A DNA stretch of 64,000 nt from Sitta carolinensis (taxonomy: Eukaryota > Chordata > Aves > Passeriformes > Sittidae): contig CM063290.1 of NCBI GenBank assembly GCA_032173965.1, forward strand, positions 11,991,501 through 12,055,500, written 5' to 3'. A model generated the notes under the pieces. That model saw only the letters and a list, made by a program, of their open reading frames with translations. It did no database searches and was not told where the DNA came from. Of this stretch, positions 47,892-61,029 are shown one piece after another. Position numbers and translations under genes: made by a program. The first letter of the stretch is position 1. Each line of letters opens with the position of its first letter.

Positions 47892-50800
47892 GTGCAAAAG
47901 TTAAAAAACTGGAAGCAGAAAAGTCAAGACCAACCCAGCATCCAAATGTGGTGTATAATCTTCCTCTTATCTGCATGCCATTGCCCAAAACAAATGCATT
48001 AATGTATTTTATGTTTCACGGTTATGAGTTGCCCTGAGGATAATCAAATCAAAATCAAATGCACCTATGGAAGATAAGGCCCCTGACAGTGTTTCCCACC
48101 CATTCCCACTCTGGCTGTGAGTTTCACTGCAGCTGCATTTATTACCCTCTCTGAGTTTCATTGCTGTTCATTTAAAGATTGCATTTCCATATGGATAAGT
48201 TAGGTATAGGTCTTTTTAAGCTGTACACTCTGCAGAAATAAGACTTACTGACAAGACTAGCAGTTGTAGATATGAGATCCTGTGAGTGAGAAATAGAGGG
48301 GAGCAGTGGATCACAGTCTCCCAAAGGGAAGGGAATTCCTTGGAGCATAGTCTTTCGAAGTGTCCCTCGCCTGCCCCTTAATCAAGTGATCATATCAGCC
48401 CCCTCATTCTTTTCAATGGGGAAAAATTTGCAGACAAATTCCTGCCAGCAGGACGTTGGTGCTCTCCTGGGTGGTGAGATAAAGATACCTGTCACCTCCT
48501 CTGGCCTTGCTGCTGGCTCACGCTGGGAGTGTGGCTGCAGAGCCCTGTGCTGGCTGCAGGGATGGCCATTTCCAAATTCCCGTCAGAAAGTGAAATAAGA
48601 CCCAGCTCACCAGTGGGTCAGCAGCCCCATTGACCATGGCAAACAACTGTGTAAGTGGTCCCATATGCTGCAGCTACATTAGAGGGACATAAATTGTGCT
48701 TTATGTTCACAGTGGTGGCGTCTTATCCCTGCTTCAGAATTGCTCTTGTCTTTTATTGATTGGAGAGGCAGCAACTCTTCCCAAAAGATGTGCTAGTGGC
48801 ATTGCAGTTCTGAAAACTGGATCCTCCCCATCTGGCTAGCCAGGAGAAACACTTGAAGCAATGGACCCACCAGTGTTTTGGGTGATGAGCACTGTGACAC
48901 AGGGTACCTGCAGGCAGCAGCCCTCTCCTCCAGTCTTTGTCCCTCTACTGCTCCCCTGTCACCAAATGAAGATTGTATGGGCAAAAATAAACAAAGAGCC
49001 TGTTCATAAGAAGCAAGTTTTGGGGGCAGAAAGGGCTGAAAGGCTCAAGATACGGCAAGGCTTAATGCCGTAAATCTGATTAATTTACCTTGTGACAATC
49101 GTGACAAAAAAGCGAAGGCTGGGAGCTGGGGCTGCAGGCTGACCTTTCGCTCGCACTGAAAGGCGGCACAATAGGGCTGGGGCAGGGCAGGGGAATGACC
49201 CTGCCTGTCACTGCTACCTGCTGTTTTTGACAATGCCATCGGACACAGCTCTTGGGGTGATGAAAAACACCTTCCCGCCAAAGGCCCCTTTTCTCCCCCC
49301 GCCCTGGACGGGCCAGCTCGGGGGGATTTGGTGTAGGCAGAGCCAGCTGTGCAGGGTGTGTAAATGGGCATCACTCACCAACATTAATATCCACCAAGAA
49401 GGAGTGCCTTGGGGACTCCAGGGTCAGACCCTGTGTGACCAACCGCGTGGCTGATGGATATGCAGGAGTTATGGAGGGACCCTGGGCTGAGCTTCCCAGC
49501 AGACAGAGAAAGGCTTTTGAGCGCTCTGCAGCATGGCACAGAGCCAAAAGACCAGCCCTTGGGATAGGATGGCCCTCTGTGCATGAATTTGCTGCACTAG
49601 GCAGTGCCCTGGCCATATCTGAAGGCAGCAGCTGTGGGAACCAGTTTTTCTGTGCATTCCCTATAAAGAACATCTTCCTTGTATGCCCTCACACTGCCCG
49701 ATGAGCACAGGATTTATTCCTCTCTTGTCCCTTGTAACCATGCCTAAAAGCTCATATGGAGGGCATGCAGCAGCAGTGTATACTGCAGGGAACATCTGTC
49801 CCAGAGGCATCACAGAGCAGGAAGCCACCATAAGTTTGGCTCAGCAGAAATGTTATTATCTGAGGAATTAACTGTTGTGTTCAATACTTGTTCTTCAGAC
49901 TTGTCTTTGTTTCCTGCATCTGCTTTGCCCTGAGCAGCAGCCGTTCCCACCAGGTATAATTTCTTGCTTGATTCAAATGGAACAAGTGCACCGAGAACAG
50001 CACCCAGCATCACCCCAGCCCTGCTCCCACTCAGGAGAGGCAGACAGAGTGTTTTCATGCTCCATCATATTTCAAGCTTACTTCTTTCCACTGTGAGAGT
50101 TTGGCTTAAGTTCTTTTCCCAGAGTCACTATCACAAGGGCAGTCTGAGGGATTTCACAGTTTATTTTAGTTTTATCAGCTTAAAAAAACAAATTTTAAAA
50201 GCAGGTGAAAAATAACTCAAAATCCTAGCTGGACCATGTACCAGTCAGGCAGAACCTGTAGTATGCCTTTAAATGCATTGGCTGGTATCTCATGATATTC
50301 ATCAAAAAATAAATAGTTAAAAAAGGTGCTTTAACTGGAACATCTGCTAGAGCTCTTGGTTGTGGAGGCTTAATTGCAGGCTAGAGTATCAAACTTTCAG
50401 AAGGTTTGGGGACAGAGATTGATTGGGGTCACCAGGTTATTCAGAATAATATCCCAATCCTTATCACTCAAATGCAGCGTCCAATTGATTTTCTCTGGAC
50501 CATTACACACCACGCTGGGCTGCAAAGCCCAGAAGGGGAGTGGCGGAACATCACGCTCCTCAAAATCCTCTTGACGCAAACACTGCAGTCCTTTGCAGGC
50601 TCCTTGAGCGGCACAGCTTTTCTCCAGAAGGACTGAGAACAGGTGAGGAAACCACCATGGAAAAGGCTCAGCCATTTTCCAAACTCAGCCTGTATCCCAA
50701 AAGGTGTTGCTACCCCCAGGACTGCATTTGCACAGCACCCAGACACGTGTGGTGGGCCTGGCTGAATGAAAACACCAAATGCTATACAGCATTTTCATAA

Positions 50801-52179
50801 ACATTACTGGATTCCACTTATTTCAGTGCTTCAGCCATCAAAACTGGGAAGAGCTTCAGCCTGTGAGCAGAGCTGGCAGAGATGGGGATGTGTATGATGC
50901 AGTTTACTTAACAGGAAAATACTTTCAGGTTAAAGAGTGCTCTTCACACCTAAGCTGTGGCTTGTTATCTACCAAGTCCCAGGCAGCTTGGATTTGCCAA
51001 TCAAATAATTTTTAATCAAACGCCAACACCATCCCTGGCTGCCCCCTCCCATGCAGCCTGGGGCTTTGACATTCCAGCCTGCCCCATCCCCTCGCTGTTG
51101 AGGCTCAGACTTACTATGGGGGTTTCCTGGCACCCTCATTTGGTTGATGAATCATCCCCTTTTCTCTGGTCTCAGAGTGGGAGTGGGCTGGGGTGCAGGC
51201 TCCCCAGGGACAGGTTTGTGCAGCCCTGGGCTAAGCCCAAGCCAGGAGGGGTGGTGGCCACAGGGGATTCACTCACTTGGAGCCCTCCCAGCACGTTTTG
51301 TTCTGCAGGCCCTAATCCTTCCTGGTGTGCTTCTCACAATTATGGTCTTCCACCTACTTCGTGTTTGGGGAAAGCGGCTTTCCCTGCATCTCCATTGATT
51401 TACCAGCTCCAGGGTCCCTCTGTTGCCCTAGGTAATTGGCAGCAGTGACATATATGGGCTGAATTTTATTGTATGCATTAGGAAAAGTCAGCAAACAGAG
51501 TTGAGTGCCATGTCAAGTATTGCCTTTGACTTTCTATTACAGCCATTTGGGATCTGTTTTGTCCATGCCATGAGAAAGCCTCTGTTCTGGTTGATGCTTT
51601 GTCTGAGATGCTGAAGGTTAAGTCTGAGGAGAGCTGTCTGAGAGACCCCACTAATCCCTTTTTACTTTTTGAACAAGAAAGTCAAGTGTTTTTTATAATA
51701 ATAATAATTTGAGCTAATAAGTAACATGCTGGCTGGAGCTGCAGCTGCCTGGGGTGGAGCAGATTTGTTTTCTCCATTAATTAGAGAGCCTTAGCTAATG
51801 TCACACATGTCTTCATTTGGAGATTTTCTGGAGAGGTCCCGATTCTCACTGCTAAATCAGTACTGGCTCAGAGTCCAGGCATCAACACTGGCTTCCACGA
51901 CCTCAGAACTTAACCCCCTCCCTCCATTTATACCATTCAAACCCTGCTCTGCCCTCCCTGCTGAGTATTTTTAGGAGGACCCCAGGCTCCGGTGTGGCCC
52001 TGAGGCAGGACACCCACCCATGAACAAGGGGTGCTTTGGGAGGGTGGGTTCCTCTTTCTGTGGGTAGAAATGTTTATTTTATTATTCCTTTAATTCCTCC
52101 ACGCTGTGTTCCTGCCTCATCAAAAAGCATTAGCAAAGTAAATCTTCATCAGTGAGGGAGGTCTTGCTTCCTTTCAGGG
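47892..52179. other. Unique non-coding DNA
   Basis: No gene is called. The 49030-49160 block ('cttaatgccgtaaatctgat' and neighbours) is CpG-containing yet complex and could be conserved. A GC-box and E2F-like stretch, 'cttcccgcc', sits near 49271. The 163-codon frame at 50957-51448 (+) shows no motif. A short ATA repeat is at about 51697. Confidence 0.4.
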
Positions 52180-52650
52180 ATAACAATTCTGTAAGTCTGT
52201 GGGAAGATTAAAAGTGTGGTACTAAGTAAAAAGTCATACGGCTGGGGAAGGCAAATGCCCGTAACTGTGTTCATTAACAATATTGTATATCATCTAAATG
52301 AAAGGAAGTTTAAAGGCTTAATGATTTCCTTCTCACCGATACATGCTGTTCAGTGCCAGCTCAGACAATGAAGACAGACTAACCTGTTTTACCACTGTCC
52401 TGCTTTGATGGTTGTTTTGCAAACACTTTAGGAAACTGTTCAAATTACCATAAAATTGATTTTCAGTGGAAGCTGAAGGTAAAACAAAATATTTTCTATT
52501 GAGTGTTTTTTACAAGATTAACTCCATGAGACCTCAACCTTGGCCCTAGTTGGCCTTGACAATGTCTGCCTTTTAAGAAGGTGATGTAGCTATCTATAAT
52601 TAGCCATGGCTTGTTAATAACTCATCTGTTAATGTCGAGGCCCACAAATG
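52180..52650. promoter_or_regulatory. Candidate conserved non-coding element
   Basis: The block is AT-rich and repeat-free, with many TAAT/ATTA words ('tctataattagccatggctt', 'gttaataactcatctgttaa') and almost no CpG. This texture is typical of deeply conserved developmental enhancers, but conservation could not be tested. Confidence 0.25.
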
Positions 52651-53187
52651 GAAGGTTTCTATGTACAAGGAACTGAGGTTAGGGTAACAAGGATAAAATC
52701 ACATCTATTTTAGTTTAATGAATTCTGTTACCATTGTTGCTGCATTTTATTTGGGCAGTCAGATGGATAGCCAGGCTTTGGAGCAGCTTTTGGGAGGGTT
52801 GTAGTTCCCCACAGTGCAGTAGCTGGGGCTCCCTCTGCCAGCCTCTGGGCTTTAACATCATGGCAGAAGATGGTAAGAGCAATGTTCTGCACCTTTCTAA
52901 GTTTGACTGTTCAAAGCTTAGGTGGTGGTAACTTGGTTAAATACCACGTTATTGCTTTCTGCGTACCCTGAAATAATGGAAATGAGCAGAGCAGAGGTCT
53001 CTGGTTTTGCAACAAGGTATTGTCCCTTGTTGTCGGGGGTCTGCACCCTCCACTGCTGCACAGAAGAAATAGCCCCTCCATCTGAGTTCCTGTGGCTTTA
53101 GGAGAGGGACGTGCAGGGGCAGAAGCTGGGCTGATGAACACAGCCCTTCACACACTCCTCCAAGGAGACACTGTGTCCCTGGTAGTA
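52651..53187. other. Unique non-coding DNA
   Basis: No recognisable gene. A start-codon context followed closely by a donor-like 'gtaagagc' at 52860-52880 is treated as a finding only. Confidence 0.4.
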
Positions 53188-53330
53188 GCTTACTGCCTTT
53201 TGAATCAAATATAAACCCAAGGTCCTGGCGTTAGTGCATCTTGGCCCTTGGGAGGTGATGATATTCAATTTTTAAATACCTCTAGAGCTTTGAGGCATTT
53301 GGTACAGGATGGCTGAGCTTCAACTAGCTG
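53188..53330 (+). mobile_element. L2-like LINE relic (end of ORF2)
   Basis: On the plus strand the translation shows 'LLPFE', then, after a one-base frame change, 'IKYKPKVLALVH'. This corresponds to the well-known C-terminal reverse-transcriptase stretch of L2-type LINEs (His-Trp-Leu-Pro ... Arg-Ile-x-Tyr-Lys-x-x-x-Leu). Stops and frameshifts break the rest. The similarity is by eye over about 25 residues, so a related clade is possible. The end is approximate. Confidence 0.42.
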
Positions 53331-53887
53331 TCATGATTGGGCAGTTCACCTCGTTCATAATGGAAACTACCACATAAGCCAGTCAATGCTGTCAGAAACA
53401 ATCCCAACCAGTGCTAGTAGTAGTTCTAGCTAGCAGTGAGAATGGAAAAGGACTGTTGTCTTGGTAAAGACCATGGCACTTACTTGCATGACAATCGCTA
53501 AATACCAGATGTGGGGTTTTTTCCCATTTTAAGAATGTACATGTCAAATTGCCCCAAACTGACCCCTTCCCTGAAACTTTCTGCTTTGACATTCTGTTAA
53601 AAAATTCCAGCCTGGCTTTAGTCATGGGAAAGAATTTTCTCCTTAAAGTTGTTTTGGTCAGAAGGAAAAATCAATCTTTGTTTGCATGACTAGGTCTCAG
53701 TCATGAAAAACTGACCCCAAAAAATGCTGCTACAAGTTTCCTCTGACTGTAGAGACTCAACCCGGGGCATGTCATTTGAGAAGATGTATTCTTGAGCAGA
53801 GTGGGGATTGGAGAGATTTGAAGAAACCTTGGAAGCTCCTTGTTTCTAACTGTTATGTTTAGCACAGAGCACTTGAACCAAGTGAGA
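53331..53887. other. Unique non-coding DNA
   Basis: Nothing recognisable is seen apart from the edge of the LINE relic. Confidence 0.4.
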
Positions 53888-53953
53888 CGCTGGTGGCCGG
53901 GACCGCATCACGTAAACAGCGCGTGCGAGCCTGAGATTGCGACACTGCCCGCG
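53888..53953. promoter_or_regulatory. Short CpG-dense patch
   Basis: About ten CpGs fall within some 66 bases, including 'catcacgtaaacagcgcgtg', in otherwise CpG-depleted surroundings. It is too short for a CpG island. It might be an unmethylated regulatory core or a recent GC-conversion patch. Confidence 0.25.
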
Positions 53954-55079
53954 GCAGCTCTGGGAGACAAACACTTCTCCAAGCCACACAGACCAGGATG
54001 GGTTGGAACTGCTCCTTCCCCAGCGCCTGTGATGGGAGCCCAGGCTGTTCAGGACAGGCAGTTTTGGTTCCCCTGCAGGGACCGAGCCATGTCTTGTCCT
54101 ACATTCCCAATGTCCATCCTGTCCGTGAGTCACACAGGCACTTATAGAGGTTTTGGATGATTCATCAGTACTCTTCAGACCTTTAAGGCTTATAAAGCCA
54201 GACAGAAAATCTTGTAGAAATGTTTTTTCCTGTCTGAATCCTAGCCAGGCGTGTTTTGAGGACTACCTGGAAAAAACTGGAAGACAGGATTGGCAGTAAA
54301 AATTCCCACAGTTTGAGCCCTGATCAGGGACTGGAAGCTGAACAAAGATTAAATCCAATTTTCTCAACTCTTAGGAAGTCCTGGGGTATATAAGAGAGCA
54401 AGGATATAAATAATTTCCCTTGCTGCTCTAGGTTGGGCTTTCTGAAGGACATGAGTGACAGATGAACTTGGCTCCCCTATCTTTCTGGGACGTGGGATCC
54501 AAACTCCATGTGGCTCTTCTGGAAATCTCCCCACATTCCTGGACAGGAGGGGGCTTTTAAGTGGTGATTCCTGCCTTTTTTCCTCTGGAAACAAGATTGA
54601 TTTCTTCATGTAATTGTGTTTGTCCTGTCTTGGCTTCAGGCTTTCCAACACTTAGTTCATGTTCTCCTTTGGCTGCACAGCAAATGCCAAGCAAGATCCT
54701 CTCTCTGGGAAGGATGGAAAAGTTGGTGTTTTTGTCCAAGAAAACCAGAGTAGCTTTCAGACTTGGTCCCAAATGTCCTGCCTATAGTCTGACAACAGAA
54801 GTTAAACCTTGTTATAAATGCAATCAGCCTATGGATGTTGGTAGTTGTTGCTGGCTTTCACGTTGGAAAATATCACTGATGGACAAAAGCTTTGGAGGTT
54901 TCAAGCATTTGGCTCTGGTAGGGTACCAAGCATGCAAGATCATTTCTTGCATTAAGTCCAACCTAAGCAAACTAAATTGCAGCTTCCATGATTAATACTT
55001 GAAGCTACAGATACAAAATCAAAAATCAGCAGTTCAGACTGAAGCAGTATCTGAATTTGAAAGGCACTCACCATTCGGC
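53954..55079. other. Unique non-coding DNA
   Basis: No gene is recognised. The 144-codon frame at 54561-54995 (+) contains a Cys-x-x-Cys pair but no real zinc-finger pattern and is not called. Confidence 0.4.
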
Positions 55080-55330
55080 CTTCAAGAGCACTTTTTAAGC
55101 TCCCTGTAGAGAAAATAATTAAAGACATGAAAGATACAGTGACTGATAGTAATAAATCACATGTGGCTGTCTTTGTTCTCTCAGCAAATATAAATCACTT
55201 TTGCCTTTAAAATATAGGAACAAGCATTCTTCACAGATTGCTTAGAATTTATTAGACAAGGTCATTAGAAATGTATTAGGGCAAAATCTGAGCTTATTAA
55301 CTGAGTTACTTAATAGCTTAATTGTTCAGT
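55080..55330. promoter_or_regulatory. Candidate conserved non-coding element
   Basis: This AT-rich, CpG-free, repeat-free block carries repeated homeodomain-like words ('aaaataattaaagac', 'gcttattaactgagttactt', 'aatagcttaattgttcag'). Called on texture only. Confidence 0.25.
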
Positions 55331-58300
55331 TAGAGAAGGTTGTGCACTCTGACTAGTTTTTAGACAAGAAGGAAGACAGCCAGGAATGCAGGTTCCTAGG
55401 CAGGAGGTGCCACTGTCCCCAGAGGCAGACTCTTGGAATCACAGGCAGCGCAGTGGCATGGGGTATCTGAGACAGCTTCTAATCAGCATCAAGCAGGTGT
55501 GCTCCTGGGAATTGTCTTAAAGTTGGCGAGGGTATCTTTTGGGAAGGAAGCGTGCTGCAGGGAATGCAGCTGGGCTAGGTCAGAGCTTGGATTAGGGTTT
55601 TTTTGTGCATACTAATTTGGGAGGGTAGTTGGGATGCTGGGTGTCAGACAAGTTTAGCTCCATCTTGGTCCCCACTGGGGCCACCCAGCAGCAGGCACAG
55701 CTCTGCCACATGGAACTGTCTTCTGCCTACCAGGGGGTTTGAATTCAGCTGGAAACTTGTGTGTGTATTCAGGAGGTTCTTCCAGCCTTCACCTCTGAGA
55801 CTCTGAGGCTGAGACTGCTCTTCAAGGTGCTCTGCTCATTGTGCTGCCAGATGCACGTCCCTGCTTGCAGGACACAACACATTCCACAGCAGTCCCTTTC
55901 CAGAAGGGACCATCTGCCCAGAGAGGCACTTCTGGAAACAGCCAAACCCAAAACTCATTTTCACATATGCTTCTCTTCCTCTGGGCAGGGTGAGGGAGGA
56001 GCACACAGTGGGTCTGAGTCACAGGCACTGATGGCACGTCTGAGGTTTTTGTTTCACAGACCACCAAAGCACCATCACCACAGCTGGGTGAGCTTGTGGG
56101 GAGCTGCTGGGACAGGGTTTGCAGCACCCTCCAGGGTGTGTTCAAAACAGCACAGAGCTCAGCTCCTGGAATAGCAGGAAGAGACACCAAATATCATCTT
56201 TATCACAGCTTTCAGCTCAAAGCTGCTACCACCCAAGCATCTGCAGCCTCTGACTGATAAATTTCATCACTCTCATCTTCTGCTCTCTCTTTTAACTTAG
56301 CCAAACAAACCTTCGCTATGTTCAGCAGGCAAAGCCTCTGTTGAACCTGCCAGCTGGGCCAGCACCTTCCTCTGGGTCAGGATACACACAAGTGAAGGTT
56401 TTCAGTGAGGACTGGTTCCTCCCAGGATGTTCAGTTCCATGAAACAATATAATTTCCTCAGTTTTTCTTCATTTCCAGGTAGAATTTGGGGTCTTCACTT
56501 CTTCTTTCTCTCCATGCTTGTTCTACCTGCTCGAGAAGATCCAAGCAACCCTGGAGTCAATGTAAGACAGATTACAACTCTTGCTGAAATCAATGGGTAT
56601 TTTGCTTTGTGGAAGGCTCTGTGATTAGATCCACAAATTTTTCACTGTGCAATTTTTCCCTTTCTCCCTAACAATGGGTAGCACCAGAGAAAGGAAGAAG
56701 GTAAGAGAAGAAAATATTAATTTAATGACTGAAGTAACAAACTTTATTACAGCAACTTTATGGGGAGAAAATGTCTCACAATCTTCACTGCATAACAATG
56801 TCCCAACAGACATGATGTCATTGAGTCTTAAAAGGTGTTTGAGTTGGAAAATCTTTTCAACAGTGTTTTAAGGGTCTGCTTAAATGATTAATAAGGTTTA
56901 TTCATGTGATTTATTATCTCCAAGAAAAAAATCCAGTAAGTATGAAATATATTTGAAAGGGATGTCATGTTTATATGTTACATATTAAACATATATGTTA
57001 CATAAAAACAATATAATGTTTTATATTACCAAACACTATCAAAATAAATATGCTCACCTGTAAGAGGAAAATGTAGTATCTAGTCAAATTTTATACATCA
57101 CTATATATGTGCCCTGGAAATTTGTGTTAGAATAAAGAAGCAGGCAGGCAGAATGTCACTTTGGACCTTGTGTCATGAAATACCATGGGAGTTCACCTGT
57201 TTTCCCTGCTCACTAGAGATAAACCTATATAGGATGTATATTTTGCTAACTCCTTCCACTAATGCTATTTAATGGTGTTTATTATTGCACATCTGTGAAT
57301 ATTTATCTAATGGACAATATCTACAACTCCTCCCAATGGGACTTGTTGAAGTGAAACTTGCTCCACAGGCACAGGGAGGACCAAGTGCTTGGGGTGAGAG
57401 CAGCACATGACTGATACCAAAATCAACCATGCTTGCCTGTTTCAGCCTTCCAGCTGTTCATCTTTGAGATTCCTCTTCCCATGTGTAGCATCAACCTGAA
57501 GGCAAAGTTACAGTTTCAGCAAAATCCTTCTGAACCAGGGTCCTACTTTTTGTCTTAAAAATCCAAAGAAAAACTGAAGCTGCCTTTATTTCCAGTAGAA
57601 GCTTTTCTGATGGGGAAGTTTACAGTGGCAAAACAGATTTGCTTAAACACAGCTTATTTTGTAGATCTCTGAATCACAGGAAAGTATTCTAGATTATTAC
57701 AAAGAGGAGACTTAGGACCTTATCCTACACTGACTATGTGATGACTCCTTATTCCCTTTTCTCATTAGCTCTGAAGGTTACAAATCCCACAGACATTCCT
57801 GTGTTCTATTCAAACACTGGAACTAGTCCCTGCCACCAGCCCAAGGGGTTCTGCAGTGCCATGGTCCTCAATTACTGATGGCTAAGGAGTGCCCAGACAG
57901 GGCTAAACCACATCCTAGACCACAGGCTGACTTCAGAGATCTCAGACTTGACTTCCTGCGACTCTCTATCTGCTGTGTGAACTATGGATAAGAATTCCCT
58001 TGACGTGATGGCACTCAGATTAAGGGTTTAAGTGAGAAGTTAAATTTCCTCCCCATGATTACTTTCTTCGTGCTCTCTCGGGGTACACCAGGATGACTCC
58101 TGCCTTCCTCACAACTCCATCCTGGGCACCCTGAGAATGATTGCTTCCAGCCCTGCTCTCAGCTCAGAGCACATCACCACTACATATCTCTGTGGCTTCT
58201 GCCTGTGTGCAGAGTTGAAATAAAAGTTGCTGGATAAGCAAAGACTCTAAAAGAAGTTGGATTTCTTTATCTGGAAGTGTTCACTTCCAAAATTTTCAAG

Positions 58301-59479
58301 TACCATCCCATGGGCACAAATACCAAACAGCCTGTGTTTTTTGAAGGTTGTGGTCCTCTCCTGCTGCCCTGTAACTCCTCTACCCCACACTAAGGACCCT
58401 GCTCATATTGCCAACAGTGCAATTTTGGCACCTCCTGGCACTTCTAACCTTTATTAAAATAAGCCCAAATGGAAATTGCATTCTGCCTCCTCTGGGGTTT
58501 CCATGGAGCAGATCTAATTATCTTTCTTTAATAGCACTAATTGGTGGCCTCATAGCCCTGGCCCTTCAGTCCACTCCTCTGTGCTCCCTTTATCCCTTGC
58601 ACTGCCCTGGCCTCTCAGGCTGGATGGGATTTAAACATGGTCGGATGGTTTGTGAAACCACTTTGACTTCTTGCCCTCAATTCGCTCGTGCTACCTGAGC
58701 TCCCCGACCTGTTGACAGAGGAGCTTTCCTTTGTCTTTGCAAATTGACACAGCTGCACACTTCGCAAATAGACTCAGATGTTGAGCTTTGGGCTGAATGG
58801 ACCCTCCAGATTAGCACAGGGAGAATCAGCTTTAAAAACGCTAAGCTGGAGCCAACAGCAGGAGAATGGAGTGAAGCTCTTTATCAGGATTCACTGCCAC
58901 AGAAAGGGGATCCCCACTCTTGCAGTGATGTTTACTTCCCTTTGGGGAGGACATTCCTGGAGCTGATAGCTCATCCTGACCCTGTACCCGGAGTTAATTA
59001 GCCAACTGTATAATGGGGGGATTCGCCCGGAGATTACACGAGGTGATCTCTCACCACACATGCTGTTTGCCGAGTGGTTTGCGGCTCTTGGCAAGAACAA
59101 AAGCACACATACAAGCAGGAGAAAATCGGGCTGGGGCGGGGGGGTGGTTTGCTGCCACAGAGCTTGGCAGATCTGCAGACAGGAGCTGCATCCTGCTGGA
59201 CCCCTGCTCTCCCCAGGGTCCCACTGCCCCATCCTCATGGCATGCATGCACATGGGCACATAAACCTTTGCATGGCTCTGTTTGCAAATGGCTTGTAAAG
59301 CTGTCCATAGAAATTAACTTGCCAAAACTGGTAGAAAAGACAGGTGAAGTCACTTCTGCCTTGCAGCTGAGCCAGGGTGGGAGCAGGGAGAAAGTGTCTG
59401 TCGGGGGAAGCCATCTGCTGCCCTGCCTTGTCTGGAGGCAAGGGGATGAGATCAACATTGGAGGCAATTAACACTGAAC
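55331..59479. other. Unique non-coding DNA
   Basis: No gene is called. The 56880-57110 part is extremely AT-rich and holds two copies of 'tatatgttacata', 20 bp apart (56972 and 56992). Frames at 55761-56174 (+), 58891-59259 (-) and 59013-59471 (+) lack motifs and overlap antisense frames. Confidence 0.4.
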
Positions 59480-59705
59480 AACTTGTTGATGATTTTATAG
59501 GAGGTTAAAGAAAATGCCCCAAATAAAACTACGGGAGACCTTCTATAATTCTACATGGCTATAAATATGTATTAACTTAATTACCATCAGCAATTACAGC
59601 TCAGTTTGGGAACAGTTAAAGTGGGTGCACACAAAAAGGGATTATTATCCTTAGAAAATGAGTGTGAAGATAAAAGGGATTTAATTCACATTAGCTAATG
59701 AGCAG
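59480..59705. promoter_or_regulatory. Candidate conserved non-coding element
   Basis: The block is AT-rich and repeat-free with many TAAT/ATTA words, and it ends in a perfect 12-bp palindrome, 'cattagctaatg' (59689-59700), holding two opposed homeodomain half-sites. Of the candidates in this window its composition looks most like a developmental enhancer. This is inference from texture. Confidence 0.28.
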
Positions 59706-61029
59706 AGGCAGAGCTGCAGAAACAGCATTCCCCCTCTGCTTGACAGTGCTTGCAAACGGGAACAGGAGCAGCCAAGCTGCACATCCCAAGGCAAGCCTGG
59801 TGAGTTTGTGCCTGATGAGCTGAAGGGGTGACACTTTCAGGGCAGTGGAAGGGAAGAGCCTGGCACCAAGAGAACTGCCTGCCTTCCACAGGTTCATACA
59901 CCCACTGCAGTTACACCCTCATGCTCGTTTACTTCATCCTCAGCTGCTTCAGGGGACTCAGGACCAGCACCTGTCATCCACCCACTATGCTCCTGGATAT
60001 AATTTCCCTCATTTTCTCCCTGGTTCTATGAGCATATGTTGCTTAGAACTTCAGGAGCTGGTGTGACTTATTCAGGATGGAAGGTCTGTATTTCACAGGC
60101 ATCACATTTTCCCCAGAAATGTCTGAATTGACCCCAGGAAGGGATAGAAAATCATCTTTCCTTGAACTGAGTCTGTGTTTCTCATTTTTCTGCCTTGTTA
60201 TAGTGGTTTCTGACCCCATTCCTTAAAGATAAATACCTGATTTCCTGTTAAATGTGTCCTGATTCCCTTTCCTGGGTTTGAGTCTTGTTATAACATTCTC
60301 TATTAAATTGAATAATCTTCTATTTCTTCTTCCTATCATAATTTTTACATTTTTCCGTGCAAAATTGGTAGAGCTCTGCAAGCTCCAGAAAGCTCATTTT
60401 TGCCTTCAAATAATTTTTGTGACTCTCTTGGCACTTGCCAAATTTTCAGCACACTTCCGAAGTGTGAGCACCAGAAGGTGATAAGCTCTTTTTCTGTGAT
60501 AGTGTCCCAGGACCTTCTTGGTGTTCAGTCACAGCAGTACGACTCTGCTGGACACAAATCCTTCTTTAAGAACCAGAAAGTTCTTAGTCCTTACCCTGAG
60601 CTCTTCATCCCTTGCTGGTTCCTCTCCCTGCCTCAGCTCATCTCCAATGCAATTAACATTGTTTTAAGCATTCATACCTCACTTTCACTGGCATGCTTGA
60701 AACTTGAATTCTCAATTAACTATTAACTTGTGTTTAAAAGCCAACAGTTAATCAAAAGCATTGAAATACGTTGCCTTCTGCGTCTGTCTCTGGTGAGCTG
60801 TTTCTCTGGCTAACCAAGCAGGGGCTGTAGTGGTTGTGGGTGATGAACAGAGCATTTCCAGAGTGCATCTTCTGGCTCTGCCCAGCTGCCTTTGGCACAC
60901 ATGGCTCCTGCTCCACAACCCAGACCTGCATTTCAGACTCCCTCGGGGCGGGATTGCTGAGGTCTCCAGGGCACCCTGGGCTCATCCTGAAACTCCTCCT
61001 GCTCTTTGAAGATGCAAAGTGCCCTTACT
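59706..61029. other. Unique non-coding DNA
   Basis: No exon, RNA gene or clear repeat is recognised. The 60180-60420 part is T-rich. Confidence 0.4.
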
